Shown here one piece after another: positions 1-8,365 of a DNA stretch of 25,030 bases; position 1 is the first letter of the stretch, and every line of letters begins with the position of its first letter. This stretch comes from Bacteroidota bacterium. GTDB lineage: Bacteria; Bacteroidota; Bacteroidia; Chitinophagales; Chitinophagaceae. The DNA lies in contig JAEZDR010000168.1 in the NCBI GenBank assembly GCA_023433265.1, positions 1-25,030 of the forward strand, read 5' to 3'. A program made the translations under genes and the position numbers. The notes beneath the pieces were generated by a model, which was given only the letters and a program-made list of their open reading frames with translations, made no database searches and was not told the origin of the DNA.

Positions 1-1483
1 TGTTTACACGTCCAAAACCATGAGTGAAATCAGGACCAGGGTTGCCGAGATCGTCGGCAGTGTTTAGCATGATTGCTTTTAAAAGTCCGCTATTGGGTTC
101 TGCGCCATGCTTTTTCTTGTAAGCTTCAATTAATACAGCAAAGTTGCCTGCAATGGCCGGCGAAGCCATTGAGGTACCCGACATAGATGCATAGGTATTG
201 TTTGGCTGTGTGCTCATCACGCTACTACCCACGGCAGAAATGTCCGGTTTTATGCGCCCGTCGGGAGTGGGTCCTTTACTGCTGCCACTTGCGGCCACAT
301 CTGATTTACTAAGATTAGCTACAGCAAGCACATTCTTACCGGCTTTGTATCCGCCTGTTATTGTTCTCCACCCACCGGTAAGCCCACCGCAAGTACTATT
401 GCCCTCATTGCCTGCAGAATGCATGTGCATGAGGCCGGTATGTGTGCGAATTTGCTGGTCGCTGGTGCGTGCGTCGTTGTTGTAGCCGGCATTACAACTT
501 TGGGCCAGAGAGTGCGTAGTAATACGAACATTGTTTGTTGTGTAAAGAGAGGGGAACAGGGAAAGATCTCCAAACCCGCTATAGGCTCTGAGGATAGCAC
601 CGGGTGCCTGTCCACGGTTATCGGGGTCAAAATTAGGAGCACCAAGTATGATACCCGCAACGTGATCGCCATGGGTATTGCTTGCTGATGTGTTGCTGGC
701 ATTCAGTTGAATGCGCCCCTGGAAATCGATATGCGGGCCTACATGGCCGTCATCACCCATAGCTATTATCACCCCATCGCCAGACAGTTTACGGCCATTT
801 ACGTAGTTGTCGCCTGTAAATACAGTGTTGTTTCTGTGGCTTGTTACGCCCTGTGTATCGTCAAGTGTGGGTGGTGCGCCAATAGGTTCAATAAATTGTA
901 CGATGGGATGAGCTGCTATTTGTGTAAGCTGCAAAAGTTCCACCGTAATAGTGAGTGCATCAGAAGGATCTGCTTCCAGCATGCTGAACAATATACCTGC
1001 ATCAGAAAGCGCCTGCGCCAACTGCTGTTTTGAAAAAGCAGGTGAAAAGCTAACCCGTACATGCCGGGTATTATCTGTTGGAGCTGCCCAGGAAATATCT
1101 AAGGGTGTATAAAGTGAAGGATCAATTTTATACGATGCAGGGGGCGCCATAACAGCATAGACCGCATAAGATTTTAGCCCTTCAAAGTCGTAGTTTAATG
1201 GAAATGAAGCATAGAAAGTATTGGTGGGCAGGTAGTCGTAAAGCTCTACTCCTGTGGCGAGCAGTTTAGTACGGAGTGCTGCATTTGGCAATTGATTGAA
1301 TTGCAGCCACAAGTAATACCGCTGCTGGAAAATAGTGGGGGCAAAAACATCCGGATGAGTAGCGGGAGTTTGATGGGGCTGAGTATTGATAATCACGCCG
1401 GTTGTGAGTTGTACCGGAACCTGGGCGAAAGCCTGGCTAAAAAGGAAGCATGCAGTAACACAGGCAAGCAATCGTTGAAGCAT
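1..1483 (-). CDS. Secreted subtilisin-like serine protease (S8 family), C-terminus beyond window
   Basis: The reading frame starts at an ATG at 1483 and stays open to the window edge, about 494 residues without a stop. It begins with a signal peptide (MLQRLLACVTACFLFSQAFA). The catalytic residues of the S8 family are visible: Asp244 in MGDDGHVG, His271 in THGDHVAG, the oxyanion Asn359 in SAGNEGN, and the nucleophile Ser438 in SGTSMASP. Residues of about 20-200 precede the protease domain and resemble the N-terminal prodomain of secreted Bacteroidota subtilases (GVELYDYLPTN). The enzyme should cleave proteins outside the cell or at its surface. In this phylum such proteases often carry a T9SS sorting domain at the far C-terminus, but that end is outside the window. 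It is divergent from the receiver gene at 1787. Family assignment is firm; substrate is unknown. Confidence 0.93.
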   Translation of the reverse strand, partial: MLQRLLACVTACFLFSQAFAQVPVQLTTGVIINTQPHQTPATHPDVFAPTIFQQRYYLWLQFNQLPNAALRTKLLATGVELYDYLPTNTFYASFPLNYDFEGLKSYAVYAVMAPPASYKIDPSLYTPLDISWAAPTDNTRHVRVSFSPAFSKQQLAQALSDAGILFSMLEADPSDALTITVELLQLTQIAAHPIVQFIEPIGAPPTLDDTQGVTSHRNNTVFTGDNYVNGRKLSGDGVIIAMGDDGHVGPHIDFQGRIQLNASNTSASNTHGDHVAGIILGAPNFDPDNRGQAPGAILRAYSGFGDLSLFPSLYTTNNVRITTHSLAQSCNAGYNNDARTSDQQIRTHTGLMHMHSAGNEGNSTCGGLTGGWRTITGGYKAGKNVLAVANLSKSDVAASGSSKGPTPDGRIKPDISAVGSSVMSTQPNNTYASMSGTSMASPAIAGNFAVLIEAYKKKHGAEPNSGLLKAIMLNTADDLGNPGPDFTHGFGRVN

Positions 1484-1698
1484 AATAAAAAATGCGTTTG
1501 TTGGGTGTTCTATGAGCGATGAAGATAAAAAGAAATGGCGAGGCAGAATCGATTGAAAGCGGTGCAAGGGGTTTTAAATTCTTGTCAAAACATAAATTGG
1601 GGGGTTAGTTGGCACAGATTTTCGTTTTGTATGGATAAGAACTTAATATGCCTCCTTAAAGGAGTGGATGATATTAATCTATGAAAAACAACCGGATA

Positions 1699-1717
1699 TG
1701 CCCCCACACCAGGGGCA
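1699..1717 (+). other. Hairpin in the leader of the CheY-like gene
   Basis: A 6-bp perfect stem (TGCCCC / GGGGCA) with a 7-base loop is followed by a T-rich stretch (TTTCTATTTT). It lies in the 303-bp divergent gap, about 70 bases before the receiver start. It resembles a weak terminator or attenuator. No gene on the + strand precedes it inside the window, so any role is uncertain. The rest of the gap (1484-1786) shows nothing else that I can support. Confidence 0.3.
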
Positions 1718-1786
1718 TTTCTATTTTAAACCCTTTTAAACCAGTTAGGTACAGTAATTGTGTTATAACTTTTCTACAATTTCCAC

Positions 1787-2146
1787 ATGAAAAGTTTAAC
1801 AAAGGGAGTAATTGCAGTCATAGATGATGAAGTAGATGTATGCAATTGCCTTTCAGGGATCTTTACCCATATGGGATACAAGGTTGTAACCGCCTCCACT
1901 TCAGAAGAAGTCGGAAACATCAGTAAACATAGGGCCGATATTACATTTATGGATGTAAGGCTTGGCCGCAAAAGCGGTACAGACCTATGTACTGAATTGA
2001 AGCAGGAGACACCGGGTGCCAAGGTGATCCTAATGTCCGGTTATGAAGACCTGGAAGAAAAAGCGCAGCAATGCAAGGCAGACAGTTGGCTGCAGAAGCC
2101 TTTCGACATCAATAAGCTGCTTAGCGCCATGAAAAAGATATTATAG
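1787..2146 (+). CDS. Stand-alone response-regulator receiver (CheY-like)
   Basis: This 119-residue protein is a receiver domain with no output domain. The acidic pocket is Asp13-Asp14, the phospho-acceptor is Asp56 (FMDVRLG), the switch residue is Ser84 (LMSGYED), and Lys104 sits in the QKPF motif, so all key residues are present. Single receivers act as phosphorylation-dependent partners of kinases, motors or other regulators. No histidine kinase lies nearby, so its partner cannot be named. It appears to be a one-gene transcript, divergent from the subtilase and ended by the hairpin at 2182. The start chosen is the first ATG of the frame (MKSLTKGVIAVIDDE), which gives the usual length to the first beta strand. 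Confidence 0.93.
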   Translation: MKSLTKGVIAVIDDEVDVCNCLSGIFTHMGYKVVTASTSEEVGNISKHRADITFMDVRLGRKSGTDLCTELKQETPGAKVILMSGYEDLEEKAQQCKADSWLQKPFDINKLLSAMKKIL

Positions 2147-2181
2147 GCACCACCTAATATTTGAAATTGGATCCCCCTATA

Positions 2182-2209
2182 AAAAGGTCGCGTAGTTATG
2201 CGGCCTTTT
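2182..2209. terminator. Bidirectional rho-independent terminator
   Basis: The stem AAAAGGTCGC / GCGGCCTTTT has 10 pairs, one of them a G-T wobble, and an 8-base loop. An A-run on one side and a T-run on the other make it usable from both strands. It sits between the converging receiver gene (ends 2146) and dehydrogenase gene (ends 2304). Confidence 0.8.
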
Positions 2210-2303
2210 GTTATTCCGGAATAAAAAGACGTCGCCTGGAACCGAAGATTAGGTAAAAGAATACATACTATTGAAAGGGTTATAGCGCAAACTCGCTGTC
2301 GAC

Positions 2304-3239
2304 TTAGAAACTTTCCGCTGGCGGCAGCTTATCGGCTAGGGCCCGGGCGAGTTTATAAAAAGAGTCGTGGCTATAGCCGGCAATATGAGGGGTTATAATC
2401 ACGTTGTCGAAAGATGCTAACAGGTTTAGTTGTTCGGTTTCCGGCCAGGTATAAGAGGAAAGTTCCTCGTTTTCCAGCACATCCAAACCGGCAGCTGCAA
2501 TGCTTCCGGCCTGTAATGCCTCAATTAGGGCAGTGGTATCCGTAACTTTACCACGACTGGTGTTGATAAAAACAGGCTTTCGCTGAAACTGCTGAAAAAA
2601 AGAACGGTTGGCATAGTATGCGGTTTCATCATTCAGCGGAAGGTGCAGGCTCACCACATCCGCATAGCGGAAGATTTGGTCCGGTTCTGCTTCGCGAATA
2701 TGATTGTAGGCAAAGCCTTCTTTGTATTTATCGTGGGCAAGCACTGTAACTTCAAAATGCTCCAACAGCCGGGCAAATGCCATCCCGGTGTTACCATACC
2801 CTATGATACCCACCGTTTTACCACTAAGCTCGAAGCCGCGGTTCCCCTCCCTGATCCATTCCCCTTTCTTAACCTCCCAAAAGCTTTTCGTAATATGGTT
2901 GGCAAGGTTCAGGAGCAAAGCAAGTGCATGCTCGGCCACGGCATTGCTATTACCCTCCGGGCTGCTATAACATTGAATGCCCCGCGTAGCAGCATAAGCA
3001 CAATCAATCATTTCCATCCCGCTTCCTAATCTGCCCACCCATTTTAAGCCGGGGGCTGCATCTATTAATTGCCGATCCACCTGAGGCTTTGTGGCCACCA
3101 CTAGCCCCGCCACATTTGGCAGCATCTCCCGCAGCTCGTTGTACGTAAGGGTGGGCGCATACAGCACGTCGTAACCTTTTTGCTGAAGATTTTTTACCAG
3201 GTATTCATGCGTTTTAGCAGCAACAATTACTTTCTTCAT
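2304..3239 (-). CDS. D-2-hydroxyacid dehydrogenase (SerA/PdxB superfamily)
   Basis: This 311-residue NAD-dependent dehydrogenase oxidises a D-2-hydroxy acid or reduces a 2-keto acid. The nucleotide-binding GxGxxG is at 147-152 (GYGNTG). The catalytic triad of the family is Arg229 (NTSRG), Glu258 (LDVLENE) and His285 (TPHIAG). It lacks the C-terminal ACT/regulatory part of long SerA enzymes and is shorter than E. coli PdxB (378 residues). Its ATG overlaps the rsmA stop codon (ATGA), so the two are probably translated together. Because pdxA is divergent just upstream, erythronate-4-phosphate oxidation is a possible activity, but a 3-phosphoglycerate or general 2-hydroxyacid substrate is equally possible. 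Family firm, substrate unresolved. Confidence 0.9.
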   Translation of the reverse strand: MKKVIVAAKTHEYLVKNLQQKGYDVLYAPTLTYNELREMLPNVAGLVVATKPQVDRQLIDAAPGLKWVGRLGSGMEMIDCAYAATRGIQCYSSPEGNSNAVAEHALALLLNLANHITKSFWEVKKGEWIREGNRGFELSGKTVGIIGYGNTGMAFARLLEHFEVTVLAHDKYKEGFAYNHIREAEPDQIFRYADVVSLHLPLNDETAYYANRSFFQQFQRKPVFINTSRGKVTDTTALIEALQAGSIAAAGLDVLENEELSSYTWPETEQLNLLASFDNVIITPHIAGYSHDSFYKLARALADKLPPAESF

Positions 3240-3991
3240 TTCATTCTAAAGGTTAATTGAGCAAAATCGTTTACTGACAACTGCTCAGCCCGTTTTGAAA
3301 AGATCTCATCCTTCAGCTCGTCTTCCGGGAACACAGAGCGCAGCCCATTACGAAGCATCTTCCTACGCTGGTTGAATGCAAGCTTTACCAACTGGAAGAA
3401 CTTTGCATCCGATGCAGCGGTCACCGGATCAACCAGCCTTTGCAACCTGATGACCCCGCTCTTTACTTTAGGTGGTGGGATAAAACAGTTTTCGCTTACG
3501 TCGAATAGGTATTCCACTTCGTAATAAGCCTGCACCAACACGCTCAGTATACCGTAGGCCTTACTTCCGGGTTTAGATGCAATTCGCTGTGCCACCTCTT
3601 TCTGAAACATTCCGATTACCTCTGGCACCTGTTGCTTCCACTCCAGTATTTTAAACAAGATTTGTGAAGAGATGTTATAAGGAAAATTACCAATCACGGT
3701 AAACTCTTCGCCAAAAGGGGCTTCTATTTCGAGAAAACTTTTGTGGATGATCTTATCGTTTAATTGCGGGTAGGAATGTAAAAGGTATTCAACCTTTTCT
3801 GCATCCAGCTCTACCGCTTTGAAGTTGACACCCGGTAGCTGCACAAGGTATTTTGTAATAGCGCCTGCGCCCGGGCCTACCTCCAAAAGGTTTTTAAAGG
3901 TGCCCGGCTTTAACTGTTCAACAATCTTACGGCAGATATTTTCATCTTTCAAAAAATGCTGGCCAAGGTGCTTTTTATGCGTGTACTGCAT
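3236..3991 (-). CDS. rsmA: 16S rRNA dimethyladenosine transferase RsmA/KsgA
   Basis: This 251-residue protein matches the KsgA/RsmA family, which uses S-adenosylmethionine to dimethylate two adjacent adenosines near the 3' end of 16S rRNA during small-subunit maturation. Visible motifs are LGQHFL (9-14), the SAM-binding EVGPGAG loop (37-43), the acidic VELD (60-63), the catalytic GNFPYNISS (101-109; a NLPYNIS variant) and the downstream FIPPPKV signature (170-176). The C-terminal helical rRNA-binding domain is complete (FNQRRKMLRNGL). It is the first gene of a two-gene unit with the dehydrogenase at 2304. Pairing of ksgA with pdxA is common in bacteria; here the two genes are divergent, 81 bp apart. 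A promoter box lies only 7 bases from the ATG. Confidence 0.97.
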   Translation of the reverse strand: MQYTHKKHLGQHFLKDENICRKIVEQLKPGTFKNLLEVGPGAGAITKYLVQLPGVNFKAVELDAEKVEYLLHSYPQLNDKIIHKSFLEIEAPFGEEFTVIGNFPYNISSQILFKILEWKQQVPEVIGMFQKEVAQRIASKPGSKAYGILSVLVQAYYEVEYLFDVSENCFIPPPKVKSGVIRLQRLVDPVTAASDAKFFQLVKLAFNQRRKMLRNGLRSVFPEDELKDEIFSKRAEQLSVNDFAQLTFRMK

Positions 3992-3998
3992 GCGGTGG

Positions 3999-4006
3999 CA
4001 AATCTA
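3999..4006 (-). promoter_or_regulatory. Putative -7 promoter box of rsmA
   Basis: The sequence TAGATTTG on the minus strand is an exact match to the Bacteroidota -7 box TAnnTTTG. Only 7 bases separate it from the rsmA ATG, so the transcript would start at or very near the start codon. No clear TTTG is seen at the -33 position. Confidence 0.5.
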
Positions 4007-4072
4007 CACAGAAGCATTCACCCGGCCTTTGGGGTAGTATTTGTATTTTTACCGACTTAAACCACATTATAA

Positions 4073-5173
4073 ATGACTAACGAAGCACAGAAGCCTGTAA
4101 TAGGCTTCAGTTGTGGTGATTTGAACGGTATTGGATTGGAAGTAATTATCAAAGCACTGGACGACACCCGCATTCTTGACCTGTTTACTCCTGTGATATT
4201 TGCCAGTAACAAATCGGTGAACTTTTACAGGAAATCGGTAACAGAAGCAAGCTTTTCCTATAATGCTACCAAAGATATCAGCAGGCTAAACCCCAAACAG
4301 GTAAACGTATACAACTGCTGGGAAGAAGAAGTTGCCATCAACCCGGGCCTGGTAAACGAAACCGGGGGCCGGTATGCACTCATTTCGCTAAAAGAAAGTA
4401 TGAGGGCCCTGAAAGAAGGAAGAATCAACGCTCTCGTTACAGCGCCTATTAATAAAAAGAACATCCAATCGCCTGAATTTAACTTCAGCGGCCACACACC
4501 TTATTTGCAGGCAGAATTTGGTGCATCGGATGTGGTGATGATCCTCTACTCCGACAGGCTAAGGGTAGCGCTCGCCACTGAACATGTGCCGGTGAAGGAC
4601 ATATCCTTACACCTGACCAAAGAAAAGATCTTCAGCAAACTGAACATCCTAAATAGAAGCCTCATAAAAGACTTTGGTATAGACAAGCCCAGGATAGCCG
4701 TGCTGGGTCTTAATCCCCATGCAGGCGATGATGGGTTGATAGGAAACGAAGAAGAGCAGGTAATAAAACCTGCCATCAAGCAGGCAAAGCAGCAAAACAT
4801 GCTGGTAGTGGGTCCTTTTAGTGCTGATGGTTTTTTTGCGAAAGGACAGTATGCACAGTTTGACGCTGTTCTAGCTATGTACCACGACCAGGGGCTGGTA
4901 GCCTTCAAAACACTGGCAGCCGGCGAGGGCATTAATTATACAGCCGGGTTGCCTGTAGTGAGAACAAGCCCCGACCATGGCACCGCTTATGACATTGCCG
5001 GCAAAGGCAAGGCAAACGAAGCCTCTTTGCTCCAGGCGGCTTTTGCGGCAGTAGACCTGGTAAAGAACCGTGCGCGGTACGAGGATAACAATAAGAACCC
5101 CTTACGCAAAATGAGTGCTGTTGTGGTAGCAAATGCAGAAGATGAAAGGATAGAGGACAATGAGAATCCCTAA
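4073..5173 (+). CDS. pdxA: 4-hydroxythreonine-4-phosphate dehydrogenase PdxA
   Basis: This 366-residue enzyme oxidises 4-phosphohydroxy-L-threonine to the amino-ketone that PdxJ condenses with deoxyxylulose phosphate, in the DXP-dependent route to pyridoxine phosphate. The three divalent-metal ligands of the family are in place: His171 (TEHVPV), His216 (NPHAGDDG) and His271 (YHDQG). Each is offset by five from the E. coli residues His166, His211 and His266 as I recall them. Substrate-binding His141-Thr142 (GHTPYL) and the TSPDHGTA motif (298-305) are also present. Compared with the usual length (about 330) there is a charged tail of some 20 residues after the last conserved strand. It is divergent from rsmA and probably co-transcribed with the T9SS protein that follows after about 20-30 bases. 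Confidence 0.97.
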   Translation: MTNEAQKPVIGFSCGDLNGIGLEVIIKALDDTRILDLFTPVIFASNKSVNFYRKSVTEASFSYNATKDISRLNPKQVNVYNCWEEEVAINPGLVNETGGRYALISLKESMRALKEGRINALVTAPINKKNIQSPEFNFSGHTPYLQAEFGASDVVMILYSDRLRVALATEHVPVKDISLHLTKEKIFSKLNILNRSLIKDFGIDKPRIAVLGLNPHAGDDGLIGNEEEQVIKPAIKQAKQQNMLVVGPFSADGFFAKGQYAQFDAVLAMYHDQGLVAFKTLAAGEGINYTAGLPVVRTSPDHGTAYDIAGKGKANEASLLQAAFAAVDLVKNRARYEDNNKNPLRKMSAVVVANAEDERIEDNENP

Positions 5174-5202
5174 GCTATTTTGATAACCCCTAAATGATAG
5201 TG

Positions 5203-6972
5203 ATGAAAAGAATTGTACTTATGGCTGTTTGCTACCTTGCCCTCGCGGGAACGGCTTCAGCAAACTTTGTAACGCCGGGAACCGGTGTTAAATGGACACT
5301 TGACAGCCTTGTTGTTTACAGCGGCGGCGAAGTATCCTTTTCCGGTGGTGAGTATGTAATAAGTGACACCATCAAGCTGAGCAAAGCAGACACATTATTA
5401 ATTGACCATGATGCCATCGTTAAGTTTGTAGCAGGAACCTTCCTGGATGCGAGAGGTGTGATGATTGTGAACCCGCCTACTGAGGTTCTCTTTACTGCGT
5501 TTGAAGCAAGCACAGGGTTCCTTGGAATGCGCCTTGACTCAAGTGAGGGATCCTCTTTCAAAAAGTTCACCTTCGAATATGCTGTTTCACTGAGGGTAAG
5601 CGATTGCAGCCCCGTCTTTGATAGCTGCATCATCCGTTACAATAACGTAGGCACTTCCACCAGTTTTGGCAACGGTGCAATGGCTTTGTTTAGGGCACAC
5701 CCGGTAATTACTAACACCAGCTTTATCAGCAACAGGAGGGCAGCGATAACCGGCGGAGCAAATATCTCAAACGCGCCGAAGATTATTAACTGCTACTTAT
5801 TTGGAAACAATGTATTAAATCAGAATGTACCACAAATCAACCTTGGCCCTTCTGGCTCAGATACTACCAAAATACTGAACTCGCAAATCCTGAATGCTGC
5901 GGGCATACAGGGAGGTGGCATAGGCTTTCTGCCTCTAGGCAATTTGAATGCGGTGATAAGTGGTAACCTTATCAAGAATAACCGGTATGGGATTACTTTC
6001 CAGGGTGGATCGGCAATTAATTCATTAACCAGCTATAATGTTATTGACAGCAATAATACACAGGGAAACCCGCTTGCAGGGGGTAGTGGTATTGCGTTTG
6101 TGGGCGGAACTGCTACCAGCCATCAAAACAGTATCGTTACCGGCAACATCATAAGGGGAAACCTTTGGGGTGTTACTGTCCAGAACTTTGCAAAGCCTAA
6201 CCTTGGCGACCTTAGTAACGCTGATACTACCGATGACGGTAAGAACCAGATTTATGGCAACGTGAATACATCTACAACCCCATTGATCCAGTTGTTCAAT
6301 AACTCACCGGACACTATCTACGCCCAAAACAACTATTGGGGAACCGACATAGCTTCTGAAGTGGAAGATGCCATCTATCACATTGTAGACGATCCTGCCA
6401 AAGGACTTGTTATCTACGCACCGTACATGATCTCTAGCGTATTACCTGTTAAGCTTAGCCGTTTTGATGTGAGCAACTCAGGGGGCAAAGTGAACCTCCA
6501 ATGGCAATCAACTAGCGAAGTAAATGCGAGCCATTTTGATATACAGAGAAGCTTCACCGGTGGCGACTTTGAAACCATCGGAAAACTAATGGCAACAGGA
6601 ACAAACAGCGAAGGCGCCAGCTATACATTCAACGACGAGCCTGGTGTTGACGGCAAGGTTTATTACAGGCTGGCAATGGTGGATAAAGATGGTAAGACAG
6701 GATATTCTGAAGTAAAGGTTGTGGATCTCTTCAAAGCAACCACCCTCCGCCTCTGGCCTAACCCGGTAAAAGAGGTATTGGAAATAAGCGCACATGGTGT
6801 AAGAGAGGTGAAAGTTATAGGCATGGATGGTAAGCTGCATATATATCGCCGTTTTGATGCGGCTTCAAATCAGCAAACCCTTAACGTAGCCAGCCTGCCT
6901 GCAGGTATGTATATGTTAGTAGTATCAGGCAACAAGGGCATCCTTAGCTCCACGCAATTTTTGAAGCCTTAG
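5203..6972 (+). CDS. T9SS-exported right-handed beta-helix protein
   Basis: This secreted protein of 589 residues has a signal peptide (MKRIVLMAVCYLALAGTASA). I chose the ATG at 5203 over the one at 5194, because it puts the Lys-Arg directly at the N-terminus. Residues of about 40-410 carry repeated parallel-beta-helix turns rich in Asn and Gly (for example NLIKNNRYGI, NIIRGNLWGV, NNYWGTD). Next comes a fibronectin-like module common in surface proteins of this phylum (LPVKLSRFDV, NLQWQSTSE, YYRLAMVDKDG). From about residue 511 to the end is a type A T9SS sorting domain (WPNPVKEVLEI, LPAGMYMLVV, final FLKP). The protein is therefore expected to pass through T9SS and be displayed or released. 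The ligand is unknown; such helices often bind or cleave polysaccharide, but no catalytic motif is recognisable. It follows pdxA closely, which is probably a matter of transcription only. Confidence 0.9.
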   Translation: MKRIVLMAVCYLALAGTASANFVTPGTGVKWTLDSLVVYSGGEVSFSGGEYVISDTIKLSKADTLLIDHDAIVKFVAGTFLDARGVMIVNPPTEVLFTAFEASTGFLGMRLDSSEGSSFKKFTFEYAVSLRVSDCSPVFDSCIIRYNNVGTSTSFGNGAMALFRAHPVITNTSFISNRRAAITGGANISNAPKIINCYLFGNNVLNQNVPQINLGPSGSDTTKILNSQILNAAGIQGGGIGFLPLGNLNAVISGNLIKNNRYGITFQGGSAINSLTSYNVIDSNNTQGNPLAGGSGIAFVGGTATSHQNSIVTGNIIRGNLWGVTVQNFAKPNLGDLSNADTTDDGKNQIYGNVNTSTTPLIQLFNNSPDTIYAQNNYWGTDIASEVEDAIYHIVDDPAKGLVIYAPYMISSVLPVKLSRFDVSNSGGKVNLQWQSTSEVNASHFDIQRSFTGGDFETIGKLMATGTNSEGASYTFNDEPGVDGKVYYRLAMVDKDGKTGYSEVKVVDLFKATTLRLWPNPVKEVLEISAHGVREVKVIGMDGKLHIYRRFDAASNQQTLNVASLPAGMYMLVVSGNKGILSSTQFLKP

Positions 6973-7017
6973 CAATTTCTTAGGTTAAAGCAAACAACAA
7001 TATATTTCATTGAAACG

Positions 7018-7042
7018 CAGCCCGCAATCGCGGGCTGTTTTT
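7018..7042 (+). terminator. Rho-independent terminator after the T9SS protein gene
   Basis: A perfect 8-bp stem (CAGCCCGC / GCGGGCTG) with a 4-base loop is followed directly by TTTTT. It lies 45 bases after the stop codon at 6972. Confidence 0.92.
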
Positions 7043-7133
7043 GTTGTTTTAACAGTTGCAAACGTTGCGGGGAAAATGCCTTTAAACTCCTGTTTTTTGC
7101 ACGGGTCATAGATGCATAAAAAACGAATATTCT

Positions 7134-7652
7134 ATGAAAATTATTTACACATTTCTCGCAGGTTCTATCTTATTAGCAGCTTGTAACACAAATCCTAAAG
7201 AAAATTTAGGTGCAGAAACAGCAGCGGCTCCGGGCGTAACTGTACTGGCTGATACCAATGGCTTGGCGCAGTTCCAGGCATGGAAAACAGCCCAGCTTGT
7301 AAAAGCTAACGAAGCCGAAAAAGAAACAGTAGTAAAGAAAGCGGCGGCGAAAAAGCCAGTAAGAAGGGCGTCATATACTTCTCATCAGTCAACAGCTCCC
7401 CGTACGGTAACCTACCAGAGTGGTTCAGAAACCGTAACACCTGATGCTCCGGTAACTGTTCCGCAGGAACAGAAAAAAGGATGGAGTAAGGCCGCAAAAG
7501 GTGCAGCGATTGGTGCAGGTGCCGGTGCGATTGTAGGTGCGATAGCCGTTAAAAAGAACAGGGCTTTAGGTGGTGTGATTGGTGGTGTTGTTGGTGGTGC
7601 TGTAGGTTACGGTATCGGCCGCTCGCAAGACAAGAAAGACGGTAGGTATTAA
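7134..7652 (+). CDS. Glycine-zipper lipoprotein
   Basis: This 172-residue protein begins with a lipoprotein signal ending in the lipobox LAAC (Cys17), so it should be anchored in the outer or inner membrane. Residues 20-110 are a low-complexity Ala/Lys/Thr/Pro linker. After the motif KKGWSKAAKG (from about 114) comes a long glycine zipper (GAAIGAGAGAIVGAI and GGVIGGVVGGAVGYGIG), the kind of segment that packs tightly within membranes, ending in a charged tail. It resembles the glycine-zipper 2TM/OsmB-like lipoproteins linked to envelope stress, but no enzyme activity is expected. A second protein of the same design lies at 20998-21450. It stands alone between two strong terminators (7018 and 7681). 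Confidence 0.85.
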   Translation: MKIIYTFLAGSILLAACNTNPKENLGAETAAAPGVTVLADTNGLAQFQAWKTAQLVKANEAEKETVVKKAAAKKPVRRASYTSHQSTAPRTVTYQSGSETVTPDAPVTVPQEQKKGWSKAAKGAAIGAGAGAIVGAIAVKKNRALGGVIGGVVGGAVGYGIGRSQDKKDGRY

Positions 7653-7680
7653 TTTTAATATTGGTTTGGTTTGAAGTGGT

Positions 7681-7709
7681 TGGGCGGTGTTTTCACCGCC
7701 CATTTTTTT
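7681..7709 (+). terminator. Rho-independent terminator after the glycine-zipper lipoprotein
   Basis: A perfect stem GGGCGGTG / CACCGCCC with a TTTT loop is extended by an outer T-A pair and followed by seven T residues. Confidence 0.93.
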
Positions 7710-7710
7710 A

Positions 7711-7890
7711 TGCGTCATTGCCAGGAGGCCGACCTAAGAAGGCCGACGAAGCAATCTCTGCCTCTTCAAAGCGTCCGTCCTTGCGAGGAAGAAGGCACGA
7801 CTAACGAAGCAATCTCTACCTCTTCGAAGCCCACGTGTTTGCGAAGAAGGAAGCACTACTAATGTAGCAGTCCTGCTTCACCGATGCATG
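7711..7890 (+). repeat. Three degenerate tandem copies of a dispersed intergenic repeat
   Basis: Three copies of about 55-65 bp start near 7711, 7777 and 7835. Each has the order TTGCGAGGA... then CGAAGCAATCTCT... then CTCTTCGAAGC. The core GCAATCTCT is exact at 7751 and 7809; the third copy has decayed. The same core occurs three more times at 9701-9869. Repeats of this kind (cattgcgagg...gaagcaatctc) are scattered between genes in many bacteria; I know of no established function. The stretch from 7891 to 7975 shows only faint traces of further copies. No gene is supported here. Confidence 0.8.
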
Positions 7891-7975
7891 TTTAAACCCT
7901 GCTATGTCCGCTCCAAGGTGATCTACTGCTTTCGGTCCTTCGTAGTTCCTCTACTGTCATCGCAATCACGCGGTC

Positions 7976-8365
7976 TTAATCCTTCATCATCACTACTACC
8001 TCCAGCTTTAGCCAATTGCCTTCCATCTCTTTGGCTTCTATGGTGGCATAAAATTGTTTGCCTGCATCCATTAGCCGGGCAATTACCTCGTTGCGGTCAC
8101 GGGGAATGTATCCCACCTTGGTGTTCTCGTACCAAAGAGCTATAGCATACTTGTCAAACTCATTGTTTGCTTCACGTTTCATTTCCAGCCTCACCTTTTG
8201 CAAAAGCTGTTCTTTTACCTCGTCAAGCTTTCTAAACGAGGTTCCGGCTACAATGCAATCAAGCACCTTAATCTCCTGCGCAAACACATTTATGTTTAGC
8301 CCACCCGCGTGCAGCGCGCTTAGCAAGCCACTGCTTACTTTAATAAGGCTCATTTCTTCCGTCAT
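7976..8365 (-). CDS. HIRAN-domain protein
   Basis: This 129-residue protein is essentially one HIRAN domain (about 35-125). The diagnostic run is VAGTSFR (39-45), then REANNEFDKYAIAL (64-77) and VGYIPRDRNEVIARLMDAG (84-102), matching the family pattern R..Np.D..Av......GYiPr.....a..l..G. HIRAN domains in eukaryotic Rad5/HLTF bind the 3' end of single-stranded DNA at stalled forks; bacterial stand-alone versions are thought to bind damaged or unusual DNA (Iyer and colleagues proposed this). The ATG overlaps the stop codon of the J-domain gene at 8362 (ATGA), so the two are very likely co-translated. Function as a DNA-binding partner of the J-domain protein is inference. Confidence 0.85.
   Translation of the reverse strand: MTEEMSLIKVSSGLLSALHAGGLNINVFAQEIKVLDCIVAGTSFRKLDEVKEQLLQKVRLEMKREANNEFDKYAIALWYENTKVGYIPRDRNEVIARLMDAGKQFYATIEAKEMEGNWLKLEVVVMMKD

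Noticed and set aside
1681..1836. A small forward open frame starting at an ATG at 1681
   Set aside because: It crosses the hairpin and overlaps the receiver gene out of frame. There is no support for translation.
7671..7862. A 63-codon forward open frame after the lipoprotein gene
   Set aside because: It covers the terminator hairpin and the dispersed repeat copies; its composition is that of repeat DNA.
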